A stretch of DNA of 64,000 nucleotides from Bifidobacterium castoris (GTDB taxonomy: Bacteria; Actinomycetota; Actinomycetes; Actinomycetales; Bifidobacteriaceae), in the NCBI RefSeq assembly GCF_003952025.1, contig NZ_QXGI01000001.1, forward strand, positions 434,001 through 498,000. Reading direction: 5' to 3'. The position numbers and the translations under genes are program-made. The notes under the pieces were generated by a model. It saw only the letters and a list, made by a program, of their open reading frames with translations, did no database searches and had not been told where the DNA came from. Numbering within the stretch: position 1 is the first letter of the stretch; the number at the start of each line of letters is the position of its first letter. Of this stretch, positions 1-9,963 are shown in pieces.

Positions 1-2
1 GC

Positions 3-314
3 GCGCTCGCGCGCCCGTCGGTCGGCGTCGCGAACCTGCTGCTGGGACGTCTGGCCGCCGCATCGCTCGCCGACGCCGACGTGCTCGACGCCGTGCGGCG
101 CCTGACGGTCCCGACGCTGTTCATCCAGGGAGACGCCGACATGATCGTCGCCCCGTCGAGCGCGCGCAGGCTCTACGGGGCGTGCGCGAGCAACGACTGC
201 GAACTGCTCGTCGTCGACGGCGCCGGCCACGTCGCCTCGCTCGCGACCGCCCCCGGACTGTACTGGGCGACGGTCGACGGCTTCCTGCGGGGCGTGGCCG
301 CCTTCGCCTCCTGA
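3..314 (+). CDS. alpha/beta hydrolase, C-terminal part (5' end outside window)
   Basis: The frame is open from the left edge, so only about the last 103 residues are visible. They have the C-terminal layout of an alpha/beta hydrolase: a strand followed by the GDAD acid turn (PTLFIQGDADMIV), then a segment ending in GAGH that would carry the catalytic histidine (VVDGAGHVASL). The nucleophile elbow lies outside the window, so the substrate cannot be inferred. A GTG at 81 could serve as a start, but coding sense continues upstream of it without a break, so I treat the gene as truncated by the window. A strong hairpin separates it from the convergent pntB. Confidence 0.75.
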   Translation, partial: ALARPSVGVANLLLGRLAAASLADADVLDAVRRLTVPTLFIQGDADMIVAPSSARRLYGACASNDCELLVVDGAGHVASLATAPGLYWATVDGFLRGVAAFAS

Positions 315-392
315 ACGGTGCCGCGGGCGTCATGCGCATCGGCCGGTAGACGGGCCGTGGCGCATTATCCTTCTGATCCATCCCCATACGCG

Positions 393-425
393 AAGGAGGC
401 CGGCCCCTTGGGGACCGGCCTCCCT
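393..425. terminator. bidirectional hairpin terminator between hydrolase and pntB
   Basis: GGAGGCCGG (395-403) pairs perfectly with CCGGCCTCC (415-423), and the inner bases can extend the stem. It lies between two convergent genes and probably ends transcription from both sides. Confidence 0.7.
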
Positions 426-452
426 AGCCATGCGGACGGGTGCGTCCGGCAA

Positions 453-1886
453 TCAGGCGAGCAGCTCCTTGACGGCGGCGATGACGGCCTGCAGGCTCGC
501 CTTCGCGTCGCCGAAGAGCATCTGGGTGTTGTCCTCGAAGTACAGCTCGTTCTCGATGCCGGCGTAGCCCTTGCCGCGGCCGCGCTTCATGACGACGACG
601 TTCTGCGACTTGTCGACGTCGAGGATCGGCATGCCGGAGACCGGCGTGCCGGGCTTGCGGGCGGCCGGGTTCGTCACGTCGTTCGCGCCGACGACGAGCG
701 AGACGTTCGCGCTCGGGAACTGCGGGTTGATGTCGTCGAGGTCGATGAGCTCGTCGTAGGGCACGTTCGCCTCGGCGAGCAGCACGTTCATGTGGCCCGG
801 CATGCGGCCCGCGACCGGGTGGATCGCGTACTCGACCTCGACGCCGTGCTCCTTGAGCAGCTCGCCGAGGTCGGCGAGCTCGCGCTGCGCCTGCGCCTGC
901 GCCAGGCCGAAGCCGGGGACGAAGATGACCTTGTCCGCGTAGACGAGCTGGACGGCCAGATCGTCTGCGGAGGTCTCCTTCATCGTGCCCTCCGGGCCCT
1001 CGGCGTCGCCGCCGGCGGCGTTGGCGCCGCCGAAGCCGCCCGCGAGGACGGACATGAGCGGACGGTTCATCGCCTTGGACATGAGCACCGACAGCGTGAC
1101 GCCCGCCGCGCCGACGAGCGCGCCGGCCACGATGAGCGCGACGTTGTCGATCGCCAGGCCGGACATCGCGACGGCGGTGCCGGTGCAGGCGTTGAGCACC
1201 GAGATGACGACCGGCATGTCGGCGCCGCCGATCGGGATGACGAACACGAGGCCGTAGCACAGCGCGAACACCGTCGTCAGGATCGACCACAGCGCACGGT
1301 GCTCGGGCTGCACGCACAACATGATGAACGCGGCGACGGTGAGCACGATGAACAGGATGTTCCACACGCTCTTGCCCGGCAGGCGCAGCTTCTTGACCCA
1401 CTTGATGCCCTGCAGCTTACCGGCCGCGACGAGCGAGCCGGTGAAGGTGACCGAGCCGATCATGACGCCGAGGCCCGCGGTGATGAGCACGACGAGGCTC
1501 GGGCTGCCCTCGCCCGCGAGGATGTCGTTGAGCGCGACGAGCGCCGCAGCGCCGCCGCCGACGGTGTTGAACACCGAGACGAGCTGCGGCATGTCGGTCA
1601 TCTTGACCTTCTTGGCCGAGACGACGCCGGCGACCGCGCCGACGACGATGCCCGCGACGAGCAGGACGAGCGCCGTCTTCGAGAAGTTGCCGTCGATGAA
1701 CAGCTTGACGAACGCCATCGCGACGGCGATGACCATGCCGGCCGCGGACACGAAGTTGCCCTTGCGCGCGGTCTTCGGCGAGTTCATGTAGTGCAGACCC
1801 ATCACGAAGAGCACCGCGGCGAGCACGTAGACGCACCAGGCGACGACATCGACGGTGGATGCGGGAATCCAATTGTCGTAGATCAC
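453..1886 (-). CDS. pntB: NAD(P) transhydrogenase subunit beta
   Basis: This is the beta subunit of the proton-translocating transhydrogenase, which drives hydride transfer from NADH to NADP+ with the proton gradient and supplies NADPH. It has 477 residues, the normal family length. About nine hydrophobic helices fill the first 290 residues. The cytoplasmic NADP-binding domain III follows, with the GFGLAQAQAQ turn and the GANDVTNPAA and MKRGRGKGYAG motifs expected for NADP contact. The start is a GTG whose last two bases, with the next A, form the TGA stop of pntA2 (GTGA overlap), which implies translational coupling. Confidence 0.95.
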   Translation of the reverse strand: MIYDNWIPASTVDVVAWCVYVLAAVLFVMGLHYMNSPKTARKGNFVSAAGMVIAVAMAFVKLFIDGNFSKTALVLLVAGIVVGAVAGVVSAKKVKMTDMPQLVSVFNTVGGGAAALVALNDILAGEGSPSLVVLITAGLGVMIGSVTFTGSLVAAGKLQGIKWVKKLRLPGKSVWNILFIVLTVAAFIMLCVQPEHRALWSILTTVFALCYGLVFVIPIGGADMPVVISVLNACTGTAVAMSGLAIDNVALIVAGALVGAAGVTLSVLMSKAMNRPLMSVLAGGFGGANAAGGDAEGPEGTMKETSADDLAVQLVYADKVIFVPGFGLAQAQAQRELADLGELLKEHGVEVEYAIHPVAGRMPGHMNVLLAEANVPYDELIDLDDINPQFPSANVSLVVGANDVTNPAARKPGTPVSGMPILDVDKSQNVVVMKRGRGKGYAGIENELYFEDNTQMLFGDAKASLQAVIAAVKELLA

Positions 1887-2203
1887 TTGTTGTCCCCCTT
1901 CTTCGCGTCGGACTTGTCGGACTTGAACATCTCAAGCATGCGGTCGGTGACCACGTAGCCGCCCACGACGTTCATCGTGCCGAGCACGGCCGCGAGGAAG
2001 ATGAACACGTACGACAGCGTGCTCGTGGCGTGCGCGGCGACGATGACGACGCCGACGATGACGATGCCGTGGATCGAGTTGGCGCCGGACATCAGCGGCG
2101 TGTGCAGCGTCGCCGGCACCTTGCCGATGACCTCGATGCCGATGAGCAGCGCGAGGGCGAACAGCGTGAGCGCGATGACGAGATTCGGCATGATGACCTG
2201 CAT
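1883..2203 (-). CDS. pntA2: NAD(P) transhydrogenase subunit alpha part 2
   Basis: This is a 106-residue membrane segment equivalent to the C-terminal helices of a full PntA, as in actinobacterial three-gene transhydrogenases. Three hydrophobic helices are visible, with the typical TPLMSGANSIHGIVIVG stretch, and a charged tail. I start it at the ATG at 2203, one base after the TGA of pntA1 (TGA-C-ATG); a frame extension upstream would run into pntA1. The GTGA overlap with pntB at the other end completes a tight three-gene operon for one membrane complex. Confidence 0.92.
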   Translation of the reverse strand: MQVIMPNLVIALTLFALALLIGIEVIGKVPATLHTPLMSGANSIHGIVIVGVVIVAAHATSTLSYVFIFLAAVLGTMNVVGGYVVTDRMLEMFKSDKSDAKKGDNK

Positions 2204-2204
2204 G

Positions 2205-3350
2205 TCATTCTCCCTTCGTTTCGGTCGCCGGCTTGTTGCCGGCAACGATCATGGCCTGGTCGATCTCGTCGGACGGATCGACGGCGAGCGCGCCGTTCCT
2301 GATGAAGTGCACGAGGATGTCGGCGACGTTGCGGCTCAGCAGGTTCGACGCGGTCGTGCTGACCTCGCTCGCCAGATACGGCGCGCCGATGATCGTCACG
2401 CCGCCTTCGGTGCGGCGCGTGCCGATCGCGGAGCCCTCGACGTTGCCGCCGAGCTCGCTCGCCGCGCAGTCGACGACGACGGCGCCGCGGTGCAGCCCCT
2501 CGACGCCGCGCGCGGTCAGCAGGACCGGGGGCTTGCGCCCCGGGACCTTCGCGGTCGTGATGATGATGTCGAAGCCGGCGGCCTTCTCGTCGACGGCCGC
2601 CTGCTGCTGCGCCTGCTCCTCGGCGGTCAGGGCGCGCGCATAGCCGCCCTCGCCCTGGCCCTTGGAGAAGTCGAGGCCGAGCTCAAGGAACTTCGCGCCG
2701 AGGGACTCGACCTCGCCGCGCGAGGCGGGGCGCACGTCGTAGGCGGTGACGACGGCGCCTAGGCGCTTCGCCGTGCCGATCGCCTGCAGGCCGGCGATGC
2801 CGGCGCCGAGGATGAGCACCTTCGCCGGGCGGATCGTGCCGGCCGCCGTCGTCATCATCGGCAGGAAGGAGCCATAGGCGTTCGCCGCGACGAGGGCGGC
2901 CTTGTAGCCCATGACGGAGTTCTGCGAGGTCATCTCGTCCATCGACTGCGCGGCGCTCAGCTGGCGCGGCAGGCGTTCGATCGCGACGGCGGTGACGCCG
3001 CGCCTGTCGAGCGCTTCGATGTAGTCGGCGTCGGTGAACGAGCCGAGCATGCCGATGACCCAGACGCCCGGCTTGATGCGGGCGACGAGCTGGTCATCCG
3101 GGCGCTCGACGAAGCCGAGCGCGTCCGCGCGCGCGAGGATCGCGTCGGCGTCCGCGATCTGCGCGCCGGCCTTCGTGTAGTCCTCGTCCGTGTAGTCGGA
3201 AGCCTCGCCGGCCCCCGATTCGATCAGGCATGCGACGCCTGCCTTGCGCAACCGCGTGACGATGTCCGGCGTCAGTGCGACGCGGGACTCGTGCTCCGAC
3301 GTCTCGTTGAAGACGCCGAAGGTCACGGTTCCTTCTGGTTGTTCGGCCAT
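2205..3350 (-). CDS. pntA1: NAD(P) transhydrogenase subunit alpha part 1
   Basis: This is the soluble NAD(H)-binding domain I of the transhydrogenase, 381 residues. It opens with the alanine-dehydrogenase/PNT N-terminal pattern (ETSEHESRVALTPD) and has a Rossmann fold with GAGIAGLQAIGTAKRLGAVV followed by a DVRP turn near residue 200. The mobile loop region of domain I is also present. I chose the ATG at 3350 because AAAGGG lies just upstream; an in-frame start at 3395 would add 15 residues unlike the family. It is the first gene of the pntA1-pntA2-pntB operon and reads away from the fadD promoter region. Confidence 0.94.
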   Translation of the reverse strand: MAEQPEGTVTFGVFNETSEHESRVALTPDIVTRLRKAGVACLIESGAGEASDYTDEDYTKAGAQIADADAILARADALGFVERPDDQLVARIKPGVWVIGMLGSFTDADYIEALDRRGVTAVAIERLPRQLSAAQSMDEMTSQNSVMGYKAALVAANAYGSFLPMMTTAAGTIRPAKVLILGAGIAGLQAIGTAKRLGAVVTAYDVRPASRGEVESLGAKFLELGLDFSKGQGEGGYARALTAEEQAQQQAAVDEKAAGFDIIITTAKVPGRKPPVLLTARGVEGLHRGAVVVDCAASELGGNVEGSAIGTRRTEGGVTIIGAPYLASEVSTTASNLLSRNVADILVHFIRNGALAVDPSDEIDQAMIVAGNKPATETKGE

Positions 3351-3599
3351 GTGAACCCTTTCTATGCATCCCGCCCGTCGCGGGATGGTGAACATACAGC
3401 GTTACAGTGTAGCCAATCCGGGCGCCGCCGCACCCATACGTCCATCTTTCGGCCGGCCGCCCCCGTTTTCGCCATCCGCGCAGCCGCGCGCCGGTTGCCG
3501 CGCGCGGGGCCGATGCTACGCAAGCGTAGGGTGACGTGTCCCCTCACAACGGCTACACTGCAAGGGAATAGTGTATTTTCGCGGGTAAGGAGCAAAATC

Positions 3600-5651
3600 A
3601 TGTCCATCTTCAAATCCGTCAAGGACCGCGCATCCGATCTCACGCAGCGGGCGCTGCATCTGGGAGGAGACTTCTCGCACCCGATCAGCGATGACGGCGA
3701 AACGCCCGACTACGTCGATCCCGAGACCCAGCTGCAGCACCACGACTACGAGAACCTCCCCCACGTCGACTTCTGGGGGCCCGACCGCCCGACGACGACC
3801 TTCATCGACGCCGACTCCGGCTTCATCACGGCGAGCACCGAGGGCAACAGCCCGCTGCCGGACAACTTCAACGTCTACCGCATCTACGAGGACCGCGCCT
3901 CTCGCATGGGCGAGGAGCCGCTCTACACCTTCAAGCGCGACGGCCAATGGATGTCGAAGACGGCCAACGAGACGCTCGCCGACATCCGCGCCGTGGCCAA
4001 GGGCCTGATCCACATGGGCTTCAGGAAGGGCGACGGCTGCGCGTTCATGTGCCACACGTCCTACGACTGGGACGTGTTCGACGCCGCCGTGCTCGCCGTC
4101 GGCGGCGTGCTCGCGACCGTCTACGACACCGACTCCGCCGAGCAGATCCGCAACATCGTCAACAACTCCGACGCCACGCTCCTCGTCGTCGAGACGAAGG
4201 ACATGCTCAAGAAGACCGAGCTCGCCAAGCGCGACTGCCCGACGCTGAAGAACGTCATGTGCCTCGAGAACGGCGCGCTCGACGAGCTCAAGGCCTACGG
4301 CAAGCAGGTGAGCGACCGCCAGCTCGACGAGCGCATCGCGACGGTCGGTCTGCACGACCTGTGCTCGATCGTCTACACCTCGGGCTCCACGTCAGCGCCG
4401 AAGGGCGTCGAGATGACCCATGCGCACTACTGCGCGACGGCCACGAACCTGCCCGACTACATGCCCGACCTGCTGCACGACAAGAAGAGCCGCGTGCTGC
4501 TGTTCCTGCCGCAGGCGCACTCCTTCGCGCGCGCGATCAACTACATCTGCGTGGCGAGCAACATCCACATCTACATCGCCAACGGCATCAAGACGCTCAC
4601 CGGCGACCTCAAGGTAGCGCGCCCGCACATCATGATCGTCGTGCCGCGCGTGCTCGAGAAGGTGTACAACGCGGCGTCACAGAAGGCAGGCAACGGCCCC
4701 AAGGGCCGCGTCTTCGCCGCCTCGGTCGTCGCGGCGCAGAAGTACATGCAGGAGATGAGCGAGCGTGGCAACGCGAGCCGCTTCGCCACGATGCGCCGCA
4801 ACGCCTTCGACCCGCTCGTCTACGCGCAGATCCGCGACGTGCTCGGCGGCTGCGCGAAGTGGATCGTCACCGGCGGCGCGCCGCTCGACCCCGAGCTCAT
4901 GGCCTTCTTCCGCGGCGCCGGCGTGCCGGTCTACGAGGGCTACGGCCTGACCGAGACGACCGCGCCGTGCGCGTTCAACCCGATCGGCGTGCCCTACCAT
5001 CAGGGTTCGGTCGGCATCCCGTTCCCCGGCTTCGAGCTGCGCATCGGCGACGGCAACGAGATCCAGGTCAAGGGAACCGCCGTGTTCCCGCGCTACCACA
5101 AGAACGAGGAGCAGACCGAGTCCTCCTTCACCGACGACGGCTGGTACGCGACCGGCGATCTGGGACGGCTCGACGACGACGGGTTCCTGTACATCATCGG
5201 CCGCAAGAAGGACCTCATCATCACGGCGGGCGGCAAGAACGTCTCCCCCGGCCCGATGGAGGAGGTCATCCAGCGCTGCCCGATCGTCTCTCAGGCGCTC
5301 GTGCTCGGCGACAAGCGCCCGTTCATCTCGGCGCTCGTCACGCTCGACCCCGATTCGCTGCGCGCGTGGCTGTCGTCGAAGGGCCTCGACGCGGACATGA
5401 CGATGGAGGACGCGGCCGTCAACCCGGCCGTGCGCGCCGAGGTGCAGAAGTGGGTCGACCAGGGCAACGAGGGCGTCTCGCGCGCCGAGTCGGTGCGCAA
5501 GTTCATCATCCTGCCCGAGGAGTTCTCGCAGGAGAACGGTCTGATGACCGCGTCGATGAAGGTCATCCGCCCGAAGGTCATCAAGCGCTACACCGATCTG
5601 CTCAACACGCAGATGTACACGAAGCGCAATCCGGCCGAGAAGACGCAGTGA
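3600..5651 (+). CDS. fadD: long-chain acyl-CoA synthetase (AMP-forming)
   Basis: This 683-residue member of the ANL adenylating superfamily activates fatty acids with ATP and CoA. The phosphate-binding loop is TSGSTSAPKGVEMTH (about residue 260), a conservative variant of the usual TSGTTGxPKG. YEGYGLTETTAP follows at about residue 443, then YATGDLGRLDDDGFLYIIGRKKDLI and the C-terminal lid AGGKNVSPGPMEE with the hinge and catalytic-lysine regions. The ATG at 3600 follows AAGGAG. Its order of motifs and length fit the FadD15/FAA1 type of actinobacteria. It is monocistronic: it diverges from pntA1 and ends at a strong hairpin. The exact acyl chain preference cannot be read from sequence. Confidence 0.92.
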   Translation: MSIFKSVKDRASDLTQRALHLGGDFSHPISDDGETPDYVDPETQLQHHDYENLPHVDFWGPDRPTTTFIDADSGFITASTEGNSPLPDNFNVYRIYEDRASRMGEEPLYTFKRDGQWMSKTANETLADIRAVAKGLIHMGFRKGDGCAFMCHTSYDWDVFDAAVLAVGGVLATVYDTDSAEQIRNIVNNSDATLLVVETKDMLKKTELAKRDCPTLKNVMCLENGALDELKAYGKQVSDRQLDERIATVGLHDLCSIVYTSGSTSAPKGVEMTHAHYCATATNLPDYMPDLLHDKKSRVLLFLPQAHSFARAINYICVASNIHIYIANGIKTLTGDLKVARPHIMIVVPRVLEKVYNAASQKAGNGPKGRVFAASVVAAQKYMQEMSERGNASRFATMRRNAFDPLVYAQIRDVLGGCAKWIVTGGAPLDPELMAFFRGAGVPVYEGYGLTETTAPCAFNPIGVPYHQGSVGIPFPGFELRIGDGNEIQVKGTAVFPRYHKNEEQTESSFTDDGWYATGDLGRLDDDGFLYIIGRKKDLIITAGGKNVSPGPMEEVIQRCPIVSQALVLGDKRPFISALVTLDPDSLRAWLSSKGLDADMTMEDAAVNPAVRAEVQKWVDQGNEGVSRAESVRKFIILPEEFSQENGLMTASMKVIRPKVIKRYTDLLNTQMYTKRNPAEKTQ

Positions 5652-5714
5652 CGCCATGTGCGCGCCCGGCGGCATGACCCGGGCGCGCAATGCGCATAAT
5701 GAAGCGCGATGAAA

Positions 5715-5751
5715 GAGGAGGCCATCGGGAATCCGTCCCGATGGCCTCCTC
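5715..5751. terminator. bidirectional terminator between fadD and era
   Basis: A 16-base perfect stem (5715-5730 with 5736-5751) with a 5-base loop sits between convergent genes. There is no long T tract on either side, which is common for the GC hairpins in this window. Confidence 0.75.
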
Positions 5752-5783
5752 GCATGGGTTCGGCGTCCGGCGGCCGTACGCCC

Positions 5784-6770
5784 TCAGAATCCGAGGCGGT
5801 CGAGCTTCTTGGGGTCGGACTGCCAGTTCTTCGCGACCTTGACGTGCATGTCGAGAACCGCCTTGCCTCCGACGATCCTGTTGACGGCCGTGCGCAGCCG
5901 CTTCTTGACGCGCACGAGATGCTCGGCCTTGCGACCGATGATGATCGGCTTCTGCGAGTCGCGTTCGACGTAGATCGAGACGAGCACCCGCGTCTTGCCG
6001 GCGTAGCCCTCGCCGGTCTCGTTGTCCCGCGGCCGCTCAATCGCGTCGACGACGACGGCGAGCGAATGCGGCAGCTCGTCGTGCAGCTCCTCGAGGAACG
6101 CGCCGCGGATGAGCTCGGCGATCTCGTCCTCGGGGCTCTCCTCGGTGATCTGCTCGGCCGGATACATCTGCGGCCCCTCCGGCAGATGCTCGACGAGCAC
6201 CTTCGTGACCTCGGCGAGGTTGTCGTCCTTGAGGGCGCTGACCGGCACGATGTCGGCGAAGTCCGCGAAGCCGTCGATCTCGATGAGCTTGTCGATGAGC
6301 TGCGAGCGGTCGAGCTCGTCGATCTTCGTGACGATCGCGATGAGCGGCACCTTCCAGACGAACCGGCCGCTGTCCGACTTCGTCGCGAACTGCGAGCGCA
6401 GCCGGCTGAGGATGCGCCGGTCGCCCGGGCCGATCTCCTGGTCGGCCGGCAGCAGGAACGCGATCTCGTCGCTGTCGGCGAGCGATTCGTCGACGACGTC
6501 GTTGAGCCGCTGGCCGAGCAGCGTGCGTGGACGGTGGATGCCCGGAGTGTCGACGAGCACCATCTGCGCGTCGTCGAGCGTGAGCACACCGCGGATCGCC
6601 TTGCGCGTCGTCTCCGGCCTCGACGAGGCGATCGCGATCCTCGTGCCGATGAGCGCGTTGATGAGCGTCGACTTGCCGACGTTCGGCCGTCCCACGACGG
6701 CCACGAATCCGGAGCGGTACGGCCTCTCCTGCGTCGTGTCGTGCGTTGCGTCCCGTTCAGTCATCGTCAT
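5784..6770 (-). CDS. era: GTPase Era
   Basis: Era is an essential GTPase that binds the 3' end of 16S rRNA and helps 30S maturation. The 328-residue protein has the P-loop GRPNVGKST, switch II DTPG, the TKID base-recognition motif, and a C-terminal KH domain (KKRLRTAVNRIVGGKAVLDMHVKV). Two ATGs, at 6770 and 6764, are possible. I use 6770, which sits behind AAGGGACAGG; both overlap the end of the upstream corC gene (stop at 6757-6759), so the two are translationally coupled. It is the last gene of the phoH-ybeY-corC-era cluster. Confidence 0.95.
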   Translation of the reverse strand: MTMTERDATHDTTQERPYRSGFVAVVGRPNVGKSTLINALIGTRIAIASSRPETTRKAIRGVLTLDDAQMVLVDTPGIHRPRTLLGQRLNDVVDESLADSDEIAFLLPADQEIGPGDRRILSRLRSQFATKSDSGRFVWKVPLIAIVTKIDELDRSQLIDKLIEIDGFADFADIVPVSALKDDNLAEVTKVLVEHLPEGPQMYPAEQITEESPEDEIAELIRGAFLEELHDELPHSLAVVVDAIERPRDNETGEGYAGKTRVLVSIYVERDSQKPIIIGRKAEHLVRVKKRLRTAVNRIVGGKAVLDMHVKVAKNWQSDPKKLDRLGF

Positions 6771-8181
6771 GTCCCTGTCCCTTGCCGTCGTGCGATGCGT
6801 CATCGCCCTGCTGCTGAATCGTACTGCCAGTGTCGTCGCCGCCCTCGACGGATGCCGGCTCGACGACGATCGTCGAGACCTTCTTGCGGCGCCCAGCCGA
6901 GTCGACGGCCGTCAGGCGCAGCCCGTGCGTCGTCGCGCTCGCCCCGACGATCGGCACGCGGCCCAGCAGCTTGGTGAGCAACCCGTAGACGGTGTCGACG
7001 TCGTCCTCGTCGAGGTCGATCTCGAAGATCTCCTCGAGTTCGGTGATCGGCGTGCGCGCCGGCATGCTCCATATGCGTTCTTCGCCGATCCTCTTGGGTT
7101 CGGCGTGCTGCGTGCGGTCGTGCTCGTCGTCGAGTTCGCCGACGATCTGCTCGATCGCGTCCTCGATCGTGACCATGCCGGCGATGCCGCCGTATTCGTC
7201 GACGACGACGGCCACGTGGCTGCGCGTGCGCTGCATCTCGTGGAAGAGGTCGTCGACCGGCTTCGACTCGGGCACGTACATCGGCCGGCGCATGATCGAC
7301 TCGACGTCGCGTGCGCGGGCCGCCGGGTTGAAGGCCGTCGTGCGCACCGCGTCTTTGAGGTAGGCCATGCCGAGCAGGTCGTCGATGTCGGCGCCGATGA
7401 CCGGCACGCGCGAGAAGCCGGAGCGCGAGCACAGGCACAGGAAGTCCTGCAGCGTGCCGTCGCGCTCGATCGTGATCATGTCGGTGCGCGGCACCATGAT
7501 CTCACGGGTGAGCGTATCGGAGAGCATGAGCACGTTGCGCAGCATGTCGGACACCTCGGGGTCGAAGCGGTTGGTCTCGATGAGCCGGTCCATCGCGGCC
7601 TTGCCCTGCTCGTGGTGGATCTTCTCGAGCTCCTCGTCGTCGGAGACCGCGCCCCCGGCGCGTCCGGAGCCCGCGGCGCCGCGGGCGCGCCCGGCGATGA
7701 ACGGCGTGAGCCTGACGCAGGCCGCGGCGAGCGGCGCATGGTCGATGAGGACGGACAGCGGCTTCGTGCCGGCGACGGTGCGCGGGCGCATGAGCACGGT
7801 GACGCAGGCGATGACGAGCGCGACGACGAGGCCGGCGGTCAGCTGCACCCACATCGCGTAGCCGAGCGTCGCGGCGATGCACGCGACGAGCACGCCGGTG
7901 AGCACGTTGCCGCAGATGCGGAAGAACGCGCACGAGTTCGACGCGGCGTAGCGGCGCGCGACGATGCGCTGCGCCGACTGCAGGCGCCTGATCCTCTTGC
8001 GCCGCGTGAAGTCGGTCAGTTCGCCGTCCGACTGCACCTCGATCATCAGGTTGTTGAGGTTGGCGCGCGTGACGCGCGAGATCGCGCTTTCGACCACGGC
8101 GAGCATCATCGAGAGCCATGCGAGCAGCACGGCCGCCACGCACATCGCGACGACGAGCGCGATCGTGAGTTCTTCGGACAT
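6757..8181 (-). CDS. hemolysin-C/CorC family membrane protein with CBS domains
   Basis: This 474-residue protein has a DUF21-like N-terminal membrane domain (about four helices in residues 1-190), then a CBS pair ([16 protein letters not shown] and [20 protein letters not shown]), then the small C-terminal CorC/HlyC domain ([14 protein letters not shown]). Such proteins are linked to Mg2+/Co2+ transport or its control. The old hemolysin name does not imply toxicity. The ATG at 8181 follows GAAGGAACC. It lies 32 bases after ybeY and overlaps era, an order conserved in many actinobacteria. Confidence 0.88.
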   Translation of the reverse strand: MSEELTIALVVAMCVAAVLLAWLSMMLAVVESAISRVTRANLNNLMIEVQSDGELTDFTRRKRIRRLQSAQRIVARRYAASNSCAFFRICGNVLTGVLVACIAATLGYAMWVQLTAGLVVALVIACVTVLMRPRTVAGTKPLSVLIDHAPLAAACVRLTPFIAGRARGAAGSGRAGGAVSDDEELEKIHHEQGKAAMDRLIETNRFDPEVSDMLRNVLMLSDTLTREIMVPRTDMITIERDGTLQDFLCLCSRSGFSRVPVIGADIDDLLGMAYLKDAVRTTAFNPAARARDVESIMRRPMYVPESKPVDDLFHEMQRTRSHVAVVVDEYGGIAGMVTIEDAIEQIVGELDDEHDRTQHAEPKRIGEERIWSMPARTPITELEEIFEIDLDEDDVDTVYGLLTKLLGRVPIVGASATTHGLRLTAVDSAGRRKKVSTIVVEPASVEGGDDTGSTIQQQGDDASHDGKGQGHDDD

Positions 8182-8213
8182 CGGTGGTTCCTTCGGGAGA
8201 ATGCCGCGCGGCC

Positions 8214-8759
8214 TCAGTGGCCGAGCTGGCGGTCGGTGCCGTGGCGCCGTTCGTAGAGCGCGAGCGCGTCCGGCACGTCGTCGGGCACGAGCGCGATCCA
8301 CGACGTACCCTGCCTGAGCGCGAAGAACGTGAGCAGCAGCTGGCGCTGCAGCCCGAACATCTGACGCTCCTGCTCGGGGGTGGCGTGGTCGTAGCCGAGC
8401 AGATGCAGGATGCCGTGGATCGTCAGCAGCAGCATCTCCTCCATCGTGCTGTGCCCGGCGGCGGCGGCCTGCTGGGCGGCGACCCACGGGCAGATGACGA
8501 TGTCGCCGAGGCAGCCCTCGCTCGGCGCGCCGTCGGCGCCGGGGCGCAGCTCGTCCATCGGGAAGCTCATGACGTCGGTCGGGCCCTGCAGGTTCATCCA
8601 GCGCTCATGCAGCTCGGCGATCGGCTCGGGGTCGACGAACAGGATCGCCAGGTCCGACTGCGTGCTCACGCGCATCTGGTCCATGACCCATACGCCGAGG
8701 TCGGCGAAGACCTTCGGGTCGATGATCCATTCGGTCTCGTTGCTCACTTCAACGCTCAT
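8214..8759 (-). CDS. ybeY: endoribonuclease YbeY
   Basis: YbeY is a zinc endoribonuclease needed for 16S rRNA 3' processing and ribosome quality control. The 181-residue protein carries the three-histidine zinc signature [11 protein letters not shown] near residue 121. The preceding TDVMSFP segment is also family-typical. I start it at the ATG at 8759, which overlaps the phoH stop by about 10 bases; an in-frame ATG at 8783 would extend it further into phoH. Neighbours phoH, corC and era all belong to the same rRNA maturation neighbourhood. Confidence 0.94.
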   Translation of the reverse strand: MSVEVSNETEWIIDPKVFADLGVWVMDQMRVSTQSDLAILFVDPEPIAELHERWMNLQGPTDVMSFPMDELRPGADGAPSEGCLGDIVICPWVAAQQAAAAGHSTMEEMLLLTIHGILHLLGYDHATPEQERQMFGLQRQLLLTFFALRQGTSWIALVPDDVPDALALYERRHGTDRQLGH

Positions 8760-9864
8760 CGCGCGCGTCCTTCCTCTTGCCACGCGCCGCGTCCTTCGCC
8801 GCGCGCGCCTCGTCGTAGCGTTCGTAGGCGGCCACGATCCTGCCGACGAGCTCGTGTCGCACGACGTCGCCGGCGTCGAGGTGCGCGAAGGCGACCCCGT
8901 CGATGCCGCGCAGCACGCGCTCGATCGAGACGAGCCCCGAACGCGGCGCGGCCAGGTCGACCTGCGTGATATCGCCCGTGACGACCATCGTCGTGTTGAA
9001 CCCGAGCCTCGTGAGGAACATCTTCATCTGCTGCGCCGTCGTGTTCTGCGCCTCGTCGAGGATGACGAAGGCGTCGTTGAGCGTGCGGCCGCGCATGTAG
9101 GCGAGCGGGGCGACCTCGATCACGCCTTCCTCGATGAGCCGGTGCATGCGTTCGGGCCCGAGCATGTCGGACAACGCGTCGTAGAGCGGCCGCAGGTAGG
9201 GGTCGACCTTCTCGTTGAGCGTGCCGGGCAGGAAGCCGAGGTTCTCGCCGGCCTCGACGGCAGGCCGCGTCAGGATGATGCGGCGCACACGGCCGTCCTC
9301 GAAGGCGCTCACGGCCTTCGCGACGGCGAGGTAGGTCTTGCCGGTGCCGGCCGGACCGATGCCGAAGGTGATCGTGTTCGCCTCGATGGCGTTGACGTAG
9401 GCGACCTGGCCCGCCGTCTTCGGCCGCACCGGCACCCCGTTGGCCCAGGCGATCGTCCCCGGGACGCTGGGCTTGCGGTATTCGGCGCGCGCGTCACGCC
9501 CGTCGGAGCGCCTGCGCGCGCGGATCCTGCGGATCTCGTCGGTCCGGGCGCCGTGGCCCGGCGCCTCGTCGCGCACGTCGTTGGACAGCACGCGCTGGTC
9601 GAGCATGCGCCGCAGCGTCGGCGCGTCCATCGGATGCCCGTAGGCGGCGTCGACGATCAGGTGCAGTAGGTCCTCGGCCTCGGCGGCTTGCGCCTCCCCC
9701 GCCTTCGATGTCGAGCGGATCGTCACCCGGTCGCCGCGGATGTGGATCGTGATCTCGCCGAAGGCGCGCTCGAGCTCGCGGATGACCTCGTCGTAGGGTC
9801 CGAAGACGCGCACCGGGTCGAGCTGCTCCGGCACGGTCACCGTTCGTGTTGTAGTCGCCACCAC
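8749..9864 (-). CDS. phoH: PhoH-like ATPase
   Basis: This 371-residue PhoH family ATPase has Walker [16 protein letters not shown] (about residue 171) and Walker [10 protein letters not shown], followed by the TGDITQVDL motif. The N-terminal 100 residues form the small KH-like domain of PhoH2/YbeZ proteins, which are thought to act on RNA with YbeY. The start is one of two adjacent GTG codons (9864 or 9861) behind GGAGAGAGG. The gene overlaps ybeY, so the putative partner proteins are made from one transcript. Confidence 0.93.
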   Translation of the reverse strand: MVATTTRTVTVPEQLDPVRVFGPYDEVIRELERAFGEITIHIRGDRVTIRSTSKAGEAQAAEAEDLLHLIVDAAYGHPMDAPTLRRMLDQRVLSNDVRDEAPGHGARTDEIRRIRARRRSDGRDARAEYRKPSVPGTIAWANGVPVRPKTAGQVAYVNAIEANTITFGIGPAGTGKTYLAVAKAVSAFEDGRVRRIILTRPAVEAGENLGFLPGTLNEKVDPYLRPLYDALSDMLGPERMHRLIEEGVIEVAPLAYMRGRTLNDAFVILDEAQNTTAQQMKMFLTRLGFNTTMVVTGDITQVDLAAPRSGLVSIERVLRGIDGVAFAHLDAGDVVRHELVGRIVAAYERYDEARAAKDAARGKRKDARDER

Positions 9865-9963
9865 ACCTCTCTCCGACGGCGCGCCGCGCGCGTCCGTCCA
9901 TGGTAAAGGGAAAAACAGATTCGATCACGCGGCGCCCCGCCCGCCGTCATGCGTCCGGGGCGC

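Noticed and set aside
318-1958. A long plus-strand open frame over pntB
   Set aside because: Same cause: no motifs, and the minus-strand frame is a textbook PntB.
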